This document shows, piece by piece, positions 9,734-18,568 of a stretch of 64,000 bases of DNA. The first letter of the stretch is position 1; every line of letters starts with the position of its first letter. The stretch is from Helicobacter_F equorum (GTDB lineage: Bacteria > Campylobacterota > Campylobacteria > Campylobacterales > Helicobacteraceae), in NCBI RefSeq assembly GCF_042649585.1, contig NZ_JBHRZM010000002.1, positions 186,001-250,000 on the forward strand, in the 5' to 3' direction. The notes under the pieces were generated by a model, which was not told the DNA's origin, did not search any database, and saw only the letters and a list, made by a program, of their open reading frames with translations. The translations under genes and the position numbers were made by a program.

Positions 9734-10063
9734 TGCTTCATTACCTAAAATAAAATCAAGTAAGGGGTTTTGATGCCGATTTTACCACAATACAACGATT
9801 GTTGTGGATGTAGCGCATGCTATGCAGCTTGTCCTCATAATAGCATTGCTATGGATCCAGATATAGAGGGATTCTTGTATCCTTATGTAAATGTTGATAC
9901 ATGCACAGAATGTAAGGCGTGTGAGGTTGTGTGTCCTACACTGCCATTTCTAGATTTTGCACCATATAATGCAGTGAAAAAAACTTCAAAGTTTCCATAT
10001 AATACAAAACTTTCTTGTGCTCAAACCATAGATCAAGCGTTGCTATCACAAGTGCATTTCATA

Positions 10064-10073
10064 CCCCCCCCCC
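10064..10073 (+). repeat. Poly-C tract (C10) in the FrhB/pyruvyl transferase gene
   Basis: Ten consecutive C inside the coding sequence, at the junction between the ferredoxin part and the FrhB C-terminal domain. With C10 the frame ends at a stop at 10091-10093. C11 or C8 keeps the frame open. C/G tracts of this length are classic slipped-strand contingency loci in Helicobacter and Campylobacter. Confidence 0.85.
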
Positions 10074-11828
10074 TATTACAAATTTTCGTATAAATTCTAC
10101 TATAAATCCTTCTTCTCATTCCGACATGGATTCCACTCATGTTGTTTCTAATACAGATTCTAAGCGCCACTATTTTGCTTTCAAGGCTAAAGATACGCAA
10201 CTACGCTTAAACTCTTCATCCGGCGGTATCTTTAGTTTACTTGCAGAATCCATTATAAAGCAAGGTGGAGTTGTTTTTGGTGTTGGATATGATGAGAATC
10301 TGCGCGTGGTGCATAAAGGTATAGAAACTATTGATGAGTTAGATTCTATACGACGATCTAAATATGTGCAATCAGACAAAGGAGAGAGCTTCAGGCAGGT
10401 TAAGGAATTATTAAAAAATGGTCGAAAAATATTGTTTAGTGGTGTACAGTGCGAAATTCAAGGACTCTTAGCTTATCTCAAAAAACCTTACGCAAATCTT
10501 TTGACTTGTGAGGTTATTTGTAATTCTGTTCCAAGTCCGAAAGTGTGGGAGATTTATAAGGAAAGTTTACTTGAAGAAGAGGGAGAAAAGCTTATAGATT
10601 TTAATTTTAGAGGTAAAGATTATGGTTGGAAGAAAGGTATTTTTGCGGTAAAGACAAAGACAATTCCACATTACGAGTCTGATTTTATGCGCGGATTTTT
10701 GGAGCATGTGATTACGCGTCCGAGTTGTGAAAATTGTTATGCAAAAGATGGACAGAGTGGATCGGATATTACACTAGGTGATTTTTGGGGTCTTGAAAGA
10801 TCTCACCCAGAATTTAGTGATGATGTAGGGGTAAGCTGTGTGATTACACATAACACAAAGGCACTCCAGGCAATAGAATCTTTAAAAGATTTTGGAGAAT
10901 GGGAGTATAGTAGTTATGAATCTATAGCATATGGGAATCGTGCCCTTTTTGTATCTGGTCATACAAATCCTGTGCGGAAGCAGGCTTTACATGAAATTAT
11001 ACATACTTATAGCACACAGGGTGCGAAAGAAGCTATGCATATTTTGAGGAAGTATCTTAAGTCAAACGTAAATAAATCTTGGTATTTACGAGCTTTACGA
11101 CAAAAAATTGTAACATGTATGCCGTATTCTCTAAAGACTACATTAAAGAGGATTTTTAAGAAGACTGGTGGAAGAGACATAACAATTGTCACCTTTATAG
11201 ATACAACCAATAATTATGGGCAAGTTATGCAAGCTTATGCTCTTCATCAATATCTACATAAGACATATCCAAAGGTCAATATTAGTTTTGCTGATATTGG
11301 CGATATTCGCGTACCTTTTGTGCGTCGAATATGGAGAGCATTGAAAAAATATGGAATTTTTGGATTTATACAAGAGTTTTTTATTAGGTTTAATGCTAGA
11401 CTTAGTAAAAAAGATATAGATTCTGCTAATCTAAATTTTTGTGTCTTGGACACAAGGCGTGCATTTGATGTATTTCGTGCAAATTTTATGTATAAATCAG
11501 ATAAAACTTTTGGTAATTTGTATTTCAGAAATATTCCTAAATCGGATATTTACATTGCTGGGAGTGATCAGATTTGGAATAGTTACTGGGGTGTGACTAG
11601 AGAGAATTTTTGCGTGAATCCTTTGTATCATTATATGCTTGGGTTTGTAGATAAAAAGAAGCCACATTTTAGAAATGTAAAGAAAATAGCCTATGCTCCA
11701 AGTATAGGGTCACCAGACATAGCACAGGACTTACAAGATTTATATTATCAATATTTATCCTCCTTTGATGTTTTATCTGTGCGCGAGGAGTGCAATATTA
11801 GTTCGCTTAAAACATTGGGCCTACATGC

Positions 11829-11836
11829 TGTGTGTG
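11829..11836 (+). repeat. (TG)4 dinucleotide run at the second frameshift
   Basis: The pyruvyl transferase domain changes frame exactly here. Adding one TG unit gives the continuous reading LHAVCVPDPTM, which matches the family's conserved DPT segment. Four repeats is short for a phase-variable repeat, so a fixed mutation or a sequencing error is equally possible. Confidence 0.5.
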
Positions 11837-12391
11837 CCAGATCCTACCATGTTGCTTTCTCGAGAGGATTACTTATCGATAGCTACAAGATTAAAGGATA
11901 AAAAAGATGTATTTGTGTATATGTTAGGACAAGAGACATTGATTGATAAAAATGCACTTTTAGATTTTATCCAAGAGCGTGCAGAAATACTCTATGCAAA
12001 TGCCAATATTGATAGCAAAAATGCATGTTTATATGATGTAAGCACGGATTTTTATCCAACACCATCACAATGGATAGGGGCAATAGCAGATTCCAGATTC
12101 ATGGTTACAAATTCTTTTCATGGTTGTGTCTTTGCAATTATTATGAATACGCCATTTTTGGTACTAAAGCTTGGAGGAAGTGCTGGATCTATGAATACGC
12201 GATTTGAAACATTATTGGAGATTTTTAATTTACAAGATTGCTTGTGTGCTTCGTTAGAAGAATTTATGGATAAATTTTTGACACAAATAGAAATAGATTG
12301 GCAAGAAGTCAACGCGCGCCTTTATCTATGGTCACAAGTGGGCAAGGATTATTTAGCAAAAAATGTAGGGATTTATGCAATTTAATATAGT

Positions 12392-13261
12392 TTAATAATA
12401 ATATAGCTCCATGCTTACTCGGATTCTAATAAGCACGGTGCTTGTGGGGTGCGGATAGTCTTTATAGGCAATTTCTATTGTGCGTTCAGAATTTCTATCT
12501 AAAATCACATAACCCGAAGATTTGATCAGCCTAAGATCCGTGATATCTCCATTTGGGTGAAGATAAAATTGCACAATATTAACTCCTTGTTGTTCTAGTC
12601 GGATTGCATCTTGTGGATATTTGAGATATTTGCCCGTGATACGCCCTATATCTCGTAAATTGTTGATGATAAAATCCTGTTCCACAAGTCCATAATCTCC
12701 AAATTCTTCGCCATAGAGATCATTAATATCACGTTTTGTAATCTTATCAAGTTTTGGATAGTGCGAAAAAATTGCTACTAACGAAGGGGATTGTCTTTTT
12801 TTTCTAGAGCGCGAATCTATAGAATTATTTGCGTTATTGGAGGGATTATTAATCGTGAGATTATGCAAGTTTATAGAATCTAGAGTGTTTTCTGGGGTTT
12901 GTGAATAGGTAGTGTTTGGCGTAGAGTGAGAATCTAGTGATTTAGAATCCCGATTAGCGATATTGCCAGTTTGTGTCGTATTTTGGGGTTGTGTAGTGTT
13001 TTTGGTTTGTGATTTTTGTGCAGAGGTGCTTTGTTTTGTTTCGGTGGCATTTTGATTTGTTTCTCGTGTATATGATTGCTGGGGTAAAAATCCTGAAATT
13101 TTTATTTTATTTGGGATTTCTCCTGTGCCCTTTTTAAACCGGAGGTTTGGTTGCCTTAGATTCCAAAATATCACTGCAATGATAGCGATGTGGATAATAA
13201 TTGAGCAGAGCAAAGCAAAACGTAAGCGTTCATGTTCTGTGATTTTATGTATTTTGGTCAT
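12392..13261 (-). CDS. TonB-like energy transducer (HP0582-type)
   Basis: Inner-membrane anchored protein that would couple proton motive force to outer-membrane transport. About 289 residues: cytoplasmic start, one membrane segment (about residues 16-36), a long Ser/Thr/Asn/Gln linker (about 50-150) and a TonB C-terminal domain with YPQDAIRLEQQGV and the later 'LRLIKSSGYVILD' segment. The ATG at 13261 is chosen over the longer frame because it overlaps the fliO-like stop by 17 bases, a normal coupling distance. H. pylori has the same neighbour order (HP0582-HP0585) as I recall it. The linker DNA holds several AGAATCT motifs. Confidence 0.78.
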   Translation of the reverse strand: MTKIHKITEHERLRFALLCSIIIHIAIIAVIFWNLRQPNLRFKKGTGEIPNKIKISGFLPQQSYTRETNQNATETKQSTSAQKSQTKNTTQPQNTTQTGNIANRDSKSLDSHSTPNTTYSQTPENTLDSINLHNLTINNPSNNANNSIDSRSRKKRQSPSLVAIFSHYPKLDKITKRDINDLYGEEFGDYGLVEQDFIINNLRDIGRITGKYLKYPQDAIRLEQQGVNIVQFYLHPNGDITDLRLIKSSGYVILDRNSERTIEIAYKDYPHPTSTVLIRIRVSMELYYY

Positions 13262-14243
13262 TTTTGAGTTGTCGCAAACGCTGCGCTTTTTGCTCCAAAA
13301 GATTACTAAATTGCGAATCTTCAATCACAAGACTATCATAAAGCGTCGGTTTTGGAGATTCATTGTGTTTGGCTATTGGATATCGATCAAGTAAGGTATT
13401 GGAGTTACCTATGAGCAGGACATAACGATACCCATTTGTTTCGAGTGTGAGAATCTTGTTTTTAGAATCTACGCGTTTTTGGGCAATGATTTTTATTGTT
13501 GGATCAAATGGATTAAGCTCAAAGTGTGTATTTTTTGTAGATTTTGTATCTAGATAGGATGAAAAGGGCTGTGTGTTTTTACGCAAGGTATTTCGTGTCC
13601 ACAATAAAATCACAAGGAGAAGCACCATAATTCCAACCAAGGCACCATAACGCCAAGGGTCTAGATCTCCATTTTTGCCAAGTTTCAAGGCTTGTGTAGA
13701 ATCTTCTTGATTAGGGTTTTGTTGAAATTGTTTAGTATCATTTTGTAGCAAAATTTGAGTAGATTGTGTTGTGCTAGTAAAATGCGCATCATTAGGCTTT
13801 GGAAGTGTGGCGATATTTTGAGAAATTTCAGAATCTCTTTGCGTAGTGGGAATATTGAGTGATTTATTCATCAAAAGTTCTAAATGCGAGGGTTTAGCTT
13901 TGAGAAATGTAACTTTAAATGTTTGTCCCGCTTTACTCACTTCGACATCAATTTGTGTTGGATCACCCACGCCTAGAACATAGAGATCATTATTGATGTT
14001 AAAAACTTGTATCTCATTTACAAGCGATCCACTGATGCGCTTATTTTGTGCTTGTGCGGTAATATTTGTAAAAATTACCCCCTTATATTCATCTTTGGTT
14101 GTGATTTGAGGTGTGAAATCATAGGGCGTATCCAAATATAGTAGAACTTCATTGCTTTGTTTGCCTGTGTGTATATCTATCTTTTGTGCTTGTATAGCAA
14201 AAACAAAACTCAAGTTACACAAAAACCCCATAATATAGCGCAT
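13245..14243 (-). CDS. fliO: FliO-like flagellar export protein with large periplasmic domain
   Basis: 332 residues: signal-like N-terminus, a periplasmic beta-rich part of about 100 residues resembling an AMIN-type domain, a Gln/Thr/Ser-rich linker, one membrane segment (about 205-225, GALVGIMVLLLVILLW), then a cytoplasmic part with LETNGYRYVLLIGNSNTLL, the pattern of FliO cytoplasmic domains. FliO stabilises FliP during assembly of the flagellar export gate. The H. pylori counterpart, HP0583 from memory, has likewise been described with an extended periplasmic region. It lies four bases from fliN. Identification rests on position and domain pattern rather than strong motifs. Confidence 0.65.
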   Translation of the reverse strand: MRYIMGFLCNLSFVFAIQAQKIDIHTGKQSNEVLLYLDTPYDFTPQITTKDEYKGVIFTNITAQAQNKRISGSLVNEIQVFNINNDLYVLGVGDPTQIDVEVSKAGQTFKVTFLKAKPSHLELLMNKSLNIPTTQRDSEISQNIATLPKPNDAHFTSTTQSTQILLQNDTKQFQQNPNQEDSTQALKLGKNGDLDPWRYGALVGIMVLLLVILLWTRNTLRKNTQPFSSYLDTKSTKNTHFELNPFDPTIKIIAQKRVDSKNKILTLETNGYRYVLLIGNSNTLLDRYPIAKHNESPKPTLYDSLVIEDSQFSNLLEQKAQRLRQLKNDQNT

Positions 14244-14246
14244 AAT

Positions 14247-14600
14247 TTAGACTTTCTCACGTGTGAGATAATATACAATCGCATTAGAATCTAAAACCTC
14301 ATTGATACGGATAGCGAGGTTTTTTTCATAGACCATAACCTCGCCTTTTCCGATCACGCGACCATTAACAAATGTTTCAATGCTTTCACCAGCAGGTTTA
14401 CCCAAATCAATAATCGATCCTTTTTCAAATCGCAAAATCTCATTGAGCGGAAGTTTTGTAGATCCTAATTCAGCCTCAAAAAGCACTTCCATATCCAATA
14501 ACCCATTGTAGTTTTGCATCATATCTTCAAGATATGTTGCAAGTTCTATTTCTTTTGGCGTGTGGATTCGCTGTTTATCAAGGATAGATTCACCACCCAT
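14247..14600 (-). CDS. fliN: Flagellar motor switch protein FliN
   Basis: C-ring protein that forms part of the switch controlling motor direction and docks export substrates. 117 residues, with the SpoA/FliN domain: GSTKLPLNEILRFEKGSIIDLGKPAGE followed in the same domain by NGRVIGKGEVMVYEKNLAIRI, split here only for description. An ATG start follows TAAGGAG. It lies in a minus-strand group with the FliO-like gene downstream and a CheX-like gene upstream, so this is a small motility operon. Confidence 0.93.
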   Translation of the reverse strand: MGGESILDKQRIHTPKEIELATYLEDMMQNYNGLLDMEVLFEAELGSTKLPLNEILRFEKGSIIDLGKPAGESIETFVNGRVIGKGEVMVYEKNLAIRINEVLDSNAIVYYLTREKV

Positions 14601-14623
14601 TATTCACTCCTTATTGAGATTTA

Positions 14624-15040
14624 CTAATTTTTGGCTATATTTCTTACATAAATTCCGCAATGTCCTCTACCTAATTTAAAGTGCAAGCCACTATCATAGT
14701 CTTTTATGAGCTTGTGTCCTAAGTAGCTAGGCACAGATATACCAAAGCTTGTATTGCCCTTATAAAGCACTTTGGCATGTCCTACTATAAGATTTGCGAG
14801 TTCTTTTGCTATATCTTCTAGGGTTTCTTTGTTAGGATCATCATCTTGGAGCATTGCTTTTGCCATGATTTTTAAAAATGCTTTATCAAAGAGCAAAAAC
14901 ACATCTGTATCTGGCGTAGAGCCTTTGAGCATACTAATTTTTGTGAGGTAGCCCTTTTTGATTGGCAAGAGAGAATCTTTTGGGAGTTTGTTGATGCTTT
15001 GTTGCACTACTTCTATAAAACTTTGGCGAATGACATCCAT
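14624..15040 (-). CDS. CheX-like chemotaxis phosphatase
   Basis: 138 residues resembling the CheC/CheX fold. The phosphatase signature D-x3-E-x2-N is visible in DIAKELANLIVGHAK (about residues 77-91), followed about 20 residues later by the expected Pro (SVPSYLG). In this family the Glu and Asn position water to remove phosphate from CheY. The gene sits directly upstream of fliN on the same strand. No CheA or CheY is present in the window, so its target is inferred. Confidence 0.72.
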   Translation of the reverse strand: MDVIRQSFIEVVQQSINKLPKDSLLPIKKGYLTKISMLKGSTPDTDVFLLFDKAFLKIMAKAMLQDDDPNKETLEDIAKELANLIVGHAKVLYKGNTSFGISVPSYLGHKLIKDYDSGLHFKLGRGHCGIYVRNIAKN

Positions 15041-15088
15041 GGAGATCTCCTTGTATGCTAAAATTTTCGCATTATAGGCATTTTTTGT

Positions 15089-15745
15089 TTATTTTGGCTT
15101 AAAATTTCGTGTGCTTTTACATAAATGTTGCACAAAACACTCTTGACATAAGGGTTTTTGTGCCTTGCAAATATAACGCCCAAAGAGCACAAAGGCTTGG
15201 TGGAGTGTGGATAGATGATCTTTAAAAGCTTTGGTGAGATCAGATTCTGTTTGTAGAGCAGTGTTAGAGCTACTTAATCCTAATCTATGAGAAGTGCGAA
15301 ATACATGCGTATCTACTGCCATAAAATTTGCTTCAAAAAATTCTATAAGCACGACATTCGCGGTTTTTTGTCCCACACCAGCAAGAGTTTTTAATGCTTC
15401 TTGCGTAGTGGGAATTTCCCCATTATACTCCTGCGTGACTTGGGTTGCCATTTTTTTGAGATTTGCCGCTTTGTTATTGAAAAACGAAATAGATTTTATA
15501 TATTCTTTGATCTTTTCTAGTGGGGCATTGGCTAGGGATTTGACATCGGGGTATTGTGCAAAAAGTGCAGGAGTTACAAGATTGACCCGTTTATCTGTGC
15601 ATTGAGCTGAGAGCATTACGCACACAAGAAGTTCGTACATATTGTTGTAGCGTAATTCTGTTTTAGCATTTTCATAGCGCTCTAAAAAAAGAGATTTTAT
15701 CTCACTAACTTGTGCCTTTGTAGCTTTTTTTGGCTTTTGTGGCAT
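15089..15745 (-). CDS. nth: Endonuclease III (DNA glycosylase/AP lyase)
   Basis: Base-excision repair glycosylase for oxidised pyrimidines. 218 residues from the ATG at 15745; a longer frame adds only twelve unlikely residues. The helix-hairpin-helix LAGVGQKTANVVL carries the catalytic Lys, the catalytic Asp follows in MAVDTHVFR, and the C-terminal iron-sulfur cluster motif C-x6-C-x2-C-x5-C is intact (CKAQKPLCQECFVQHLC). First gene of the minus-strand group with the CheX-like gene, fliN, fliO and tonB, the order I recall from H. pylori. Confidence 0.94.
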   Translation of the reverse strand: MPQKPKKATKAQVSEIKSLFLERYENAKTELRYNNMYELLVCVMLSAQCTDKRVNLVTPALFAQYPDVKSLANAPLEKIKEYIKSISFFNNKAANLKKMATQVTQEYNGEIPTTQEALKTLAGVGQKTANVVLIEFFEANFMAVDTHVFRTSHRLGLSSSNTALQTESDLTKAFKDHLSTLHQAFVLFGRYICKAQKPLCQECFVQHLCKSTRNFKPK

Positions 15746-15854
15746 TATGATCCTTAAGGTTGGTATCTTAAAAATTTGCATTATAATATTTTTTGAGACT
15801 TTTAGCTATAATTTACGACTTCATTGTATTTTGTTTTAGGTGGGAGTGGAGTTT

Positions 15855-17276
15855 ATGGAGACGATTATTGCTATTGAGCGTGCGGTGCTTTCTTCGATTT
15901 TGTATGCACCAAGTATTTATGAAGAAATTGCAGTAATTCTAAGTCCCAAAGATTTCTTATATCCCACACACAAAAATGTTTTTGAAGTTATGCGTGAGTG
16001 TGATGCACTAAATCTCCCTCTTGATGCTCAAATCATCTTGCAGCGATCACAAGGTAAGGTGCGTGAAGATGAGATTGTCGAGATTGCTAGTGCAGATTCT
16101 ATTGCTAATGTCGAGGCTTATGCCAAAGAAATTAAAGAATCTGCACTCAAAAGAGAACTTCAAGAATTAGCAATGCTTTTGCGTGAAAAATCACTAGATT
16201 CACACTCTAGCGCGCAAGAGATTATGGAGGTTATTGAAAAACGTGTTAGTGATATTGCACTGGGCAACATAAGCGGTAAGGGTTTTATCGATGCTCCGAC
16301 ACTTGCAAAAGAAACAATGCAATACCTTGTGGATCTTAAAGAGCGTGGTAATGAGATTCTCACAGGTGTTACGACAGGGTTCCATGAATTAAATGATATT
16401 ACAACAGGCTTTAATAGCGGTGATTTAATTATCATTGGTGCACGTCCTTCTATGGGTAAAACAGCCTTCATGCTAAGCATTGCCCAAAGCATTTTAAATG
16501 CCGATGTTGGCGTAGCAATTTTTAGTCTAGAAATGCCCGCGTTGCAGTTAATGATACGCTTACTTAGTTCTCTTAGTTCTATTTCTATGCAAAATCTGCG
16601 TCGTGGTAATTTAAATGATAATGAGCTTGAGCAACTTAGTATGTGTACGGATATGATGACGCATAAAAAGCTTTTTATCGATGATGGGAGTGTGCTTAAT
16701 ATCGCACAATTACGCTCTAAACTTCGAAAGCTTAAGCGTCAGCACCCAAGCGTTGGCATTGCGATGATTGACTATCTTCAGCTTATGGTGGGTGATAGAA
16801 ATCAAGGCAAACAAATTGAGATTAGTGATATTTCTCGCGGACTTAAGACATTAGCAAGAGAGCTAGAAATGCCTATAATTGCACTCTCACAGCTCAATCG
16901 TGAGCTTGAAAGACGCGATGACAAACACCCAACGCTTTCAGATCTCCGAGATTCTGGAGCTATTGAACAAGATGCAGATATGATTTTATTTTTGTATCGT
17001 GATGATGTATATAAAAAACGTGCCGATAGAGAAAGAAAAGCACGCTTAGAAAAAGAAGGTAAAGCAACGGATTTTAAAGCAGAATATATAGAGCGCGATG
17101 TAGAGCCTGCAGAACTTATTGTGGCTAAAAACCGAAATGGTGAGACACGAACAATTAAACTTCAGTTTAGAAAGCGTTTTACCCGTTTTGAGAATCCAGA
17201 AACAACACAGCAAGAAGAGCAGCACGACACAAAACTTGATGTGGATGAAATAAGAAGTATTATTAGCCCCTATTAG
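15855..17276 (+). CDS. dnaB: Replicative DNA helicase DnaB
   Basis: Hexameric 5'-3' helicase of the replication fork. The N-terminal primase-interaction domain begins IERAVLSSILY. The RecA-like domain has Walker A ARPSMGKTAF near residue 200, Walker B IAMIDYLQLM, and the conserved DLRDSGAIEQDAD. 473 residues. The ATG at 15855 is preferred over a GTG five codons earlier because GGGAG lies eight bases in front of it. It is divergent from nth. The gap contains no gene. Confidence 0.95.
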   Translation: METIIAIERAVLSSILYAPSIYEEIAVILSPKDFLYPTHKNVFEVMRECDALNLPLDAQIILQRSQGKVREDEIVEIASADSIANVEAYAKEIKESALKRELQELAMLLREKSLDSHSSAQEIMEVIEKRVSDIALGNISGKGFIDAPTLAKETMQYLVDLKERGNEILTGVTTGFHELNDITTGFNSGDLIIIGARPSMGKTAFMLSIAQSILNADVGVAIFSLEMPALQLMIRLLSSLSSISMQNLRRGNLNDNELEQLSMCTDMMTHKKLFIDDGSVLNIAQLRSKLRKLKRQHPSVGIAMIDYLQLMVGDRNQGKQIEISDISRGLKTLARELEMPIIALSQLNRELERRDDKHPTLSDLRDSGAIEQDADMILFLYRDDVYKKRADRERKARLEKEGKATDFKAEYIERDVEPAELIVAKNRNGETRTIKLQFRKRFTRFENPETTQQEEQHDTKLDVDEIRSIISPY

Positions 17277-17342
17277 GAGTATTTAAGATTTTGTAGATTT
17301 TATAGGTTTTGGGATTTTGTAAAAGTTTAAGCACCTTTGGTG

Positions 17343-17389
17343 TAGAATAGCTTTTATGTTTTTTTAAGATTTTGTAAAGATTAAGGAAG
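17343..17389 (+). promoter_or_regulatory. Likely gmd promoter -10 and ribosome site
   Basis: The 117-base gap after dnaB contains TAGAAT at 17343-17348, preceded by TG, and the ribosome site TAAGGAAG just before the gmd ATG. No clear -35 is visible at a standard spacing, as is common in this group. Confidence 0.4.
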
Positions 17390-17393
17390 TTAT

Positions 17394-18503
17394 ATGAAAA
17401 CAGCGCTTATTACAGGGATCACAGGGCAAGATGGTGCGTATCTTGCGGAGTTTTTACTCAAAAAGGGTTATGAGGTGCATGGGATTAAGAGAAGAAGTTC
17501 GCTTTTTAACACCGATAGAATCGATCATCTCTATCAAGATCCCCATGTAGATAATCGCAATTTTTTCTTACACTATGGAGACTTGACAGATTCTCTTAAC
17601 CTTACACGCATTATCCAAGAAACCAAACCTGATGAAATTTATAATCTTGCAGCGATGAGTCATGTGGCTGTGAGTTTTGAGACACCAGAATATACTGCAA
17701 ATGCCGATGGTATAGGCACACTTAGAATCTTAGAAGCTGTTCGCTTATTGGGACTTGTAGAAAAAAGCAAGATTTATCAAGCTTCCACGAGTGAGTTGTA
17801 TGGACTTGTGCAAGAAGTGCCACAGAGTGAAAAAACACCATTTTATCCACGTTCTCCATATGCGTGTGCCAAGCTTTATGCGTATTGGATCACGGTTAAT
17901 TATCGCGAGGCATACAATATTTTTGCAAGTAATGGTATTTTATTTAACCATGAAAGCCCTATACGAGGGGAAACTTTTGTGACAAGAAAAATTACGCGTG
18001 CAGTGGCAAAAATTGCATTAGGATTGCAAGATAAACTTTATTTAGGGAATCTTAGTGCCAAACGCGATTGGGGACATGCCAAAGACTATGTGCGAATGAT
18101 GTGGCTTATTTTGCAAGCACCAAAGCCAGAGGATTGGGTTATCGCCACAGGAGTAACTACAGAAGTGAGAGAGTTTGTCAAAATGGCGTTTGCAGAGTTA
18201 GGCATAGAGATAGAATTCCGTGGTGAGGGTGTGCAAGAACGAGGATATATCAAAGCATGTTTGGGAAGTTTTAAGCTTGAAGTCGGCAAAGAAGTGGTGA
18301 GCGTAGATGAGCGATATTTTCGCCCAACAGAAGTTGATTTATTGATTGGGGATGCGAGTAAGGCACGAGAAAAATTGGGTTGGGTGCCAGAATATGATTT
18401 AGCTGCATTGGTAAAAGATATGGTGCATAGTGATCTAAAGCTTATGCAAAAAGACAAATATTTAAAAGACGGCGGTTATACTATTTTTAGTTATTTTGAA
18501 TAA
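17394..18503 (+). CDS. gmd: GDP-mannose 4,6-dehydratase
   Basis: NADP-dependent short-chain dehydrogenase that converts GDP-mannose to GDP-4-keto-6-deoxymannose, precursor of GDP-fucose, GDP-perosamine and related sugars. 369 residues. Rossmann motif TGITGQDGAYLAEFLL at the N-terminus, the catalytic Thr/Ser in QASTSELYG, and the Tyr-x3-Lys of SPYACAKLYA. In H. pylori fcl normally follows gmd; here the next gene is an unrelated minus-strand gene, so the product's next step must be encoded elsewhere or be different. Confidence 0.94.
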   Translation: MKTALITGITGQDGAYLAEFLLKKGYEVHGIKRRSSLFNTDRIDHLYQDPHVDNRNFFLHYGDLTDSLNLTRIIQETKPDEIYNLAAMSHVAVSFETPEYTANADGIGTLRILEAVRLLGLVEKSKIYQASTSELYGLVQEVPQSEKTPFYPRSPYACAKLYAYWITVNYREAYNIFASNGILFNHESPIRGETFVTRKITRAVAKIALGLQDKLYLGNLSAKRDWGHAKDYVRMMWLILQAPKPEDWVIATGVTTEVREFVKMAFAELGIEIEFRGEGVQERGYIKACLGSFKLEVGKEVVSVDERYFRPTEVDLLIGDASKAREKLGWVPEYDLAALVKDMVHSDLKLMQKDKYLKDGGYTIFSYFE

Positions 18504-18568
18504 ATATTGTGAGCCAAATCTAAAACACATAGAATTCCTTTAGTAGTTGTGACTATTTGTGCTGTATT

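Larger units (their letters stand above)
9773..12385 (+). pseudogene. Frameshifted (possibly phase-variable) FrhB-like / polysaccharide pyruvyl transferase fusion
   Basis: Three reading-frame segments form one protein of about 871 residues. Segment 1 (9773 to the C-tract) has two ferredoxin motifs, CCGCSACYAACP and CTECKACEVVCP. Segment 2 continues the coenzyme-F420 hydrogenase/dehydrogenase beta-subunit fold (SSGGIFSLLAE, SGVQCEIQGLL, GSDITLGDFWG) and then opens a polysaccharide pyruvyl transferase domain (NNYGQVMQAYALHQYL, IAGSDQIWN). Segment 3 completes that domain (VPDPTMLLSREDY, TNSFHGCVFAI). Frame 2 passes to frame 1 at a C10 tract (10064-10073); 11 or 8 C would fuse them. Frame 1 passes to frame 2 at (TG)4, 11829-11836; a fifth TG would restore it. 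The ATG at 9773 follows AAGGGG. As sequenced, only the first 106 residues are translated in frame. Likely role if ON: pyruvylation of a surface glycan with an associated redox domain. Confidence 0.75.

Noticed and set aside
10015..11901. A single 628-residue gene starting at 10015
   Set aside because: Its first codons precede the C-tract in a frame with no conserved content; the ferredoxin motifs in the upstream frame show that the real start is at 9773.
11765..12385. A separate 206-residue gene starting at 11765
   Set aside because: Its first 22 residues are out-of-frame reading of the pyruvyl transferase domain; it is the third segment of the same broken gene.
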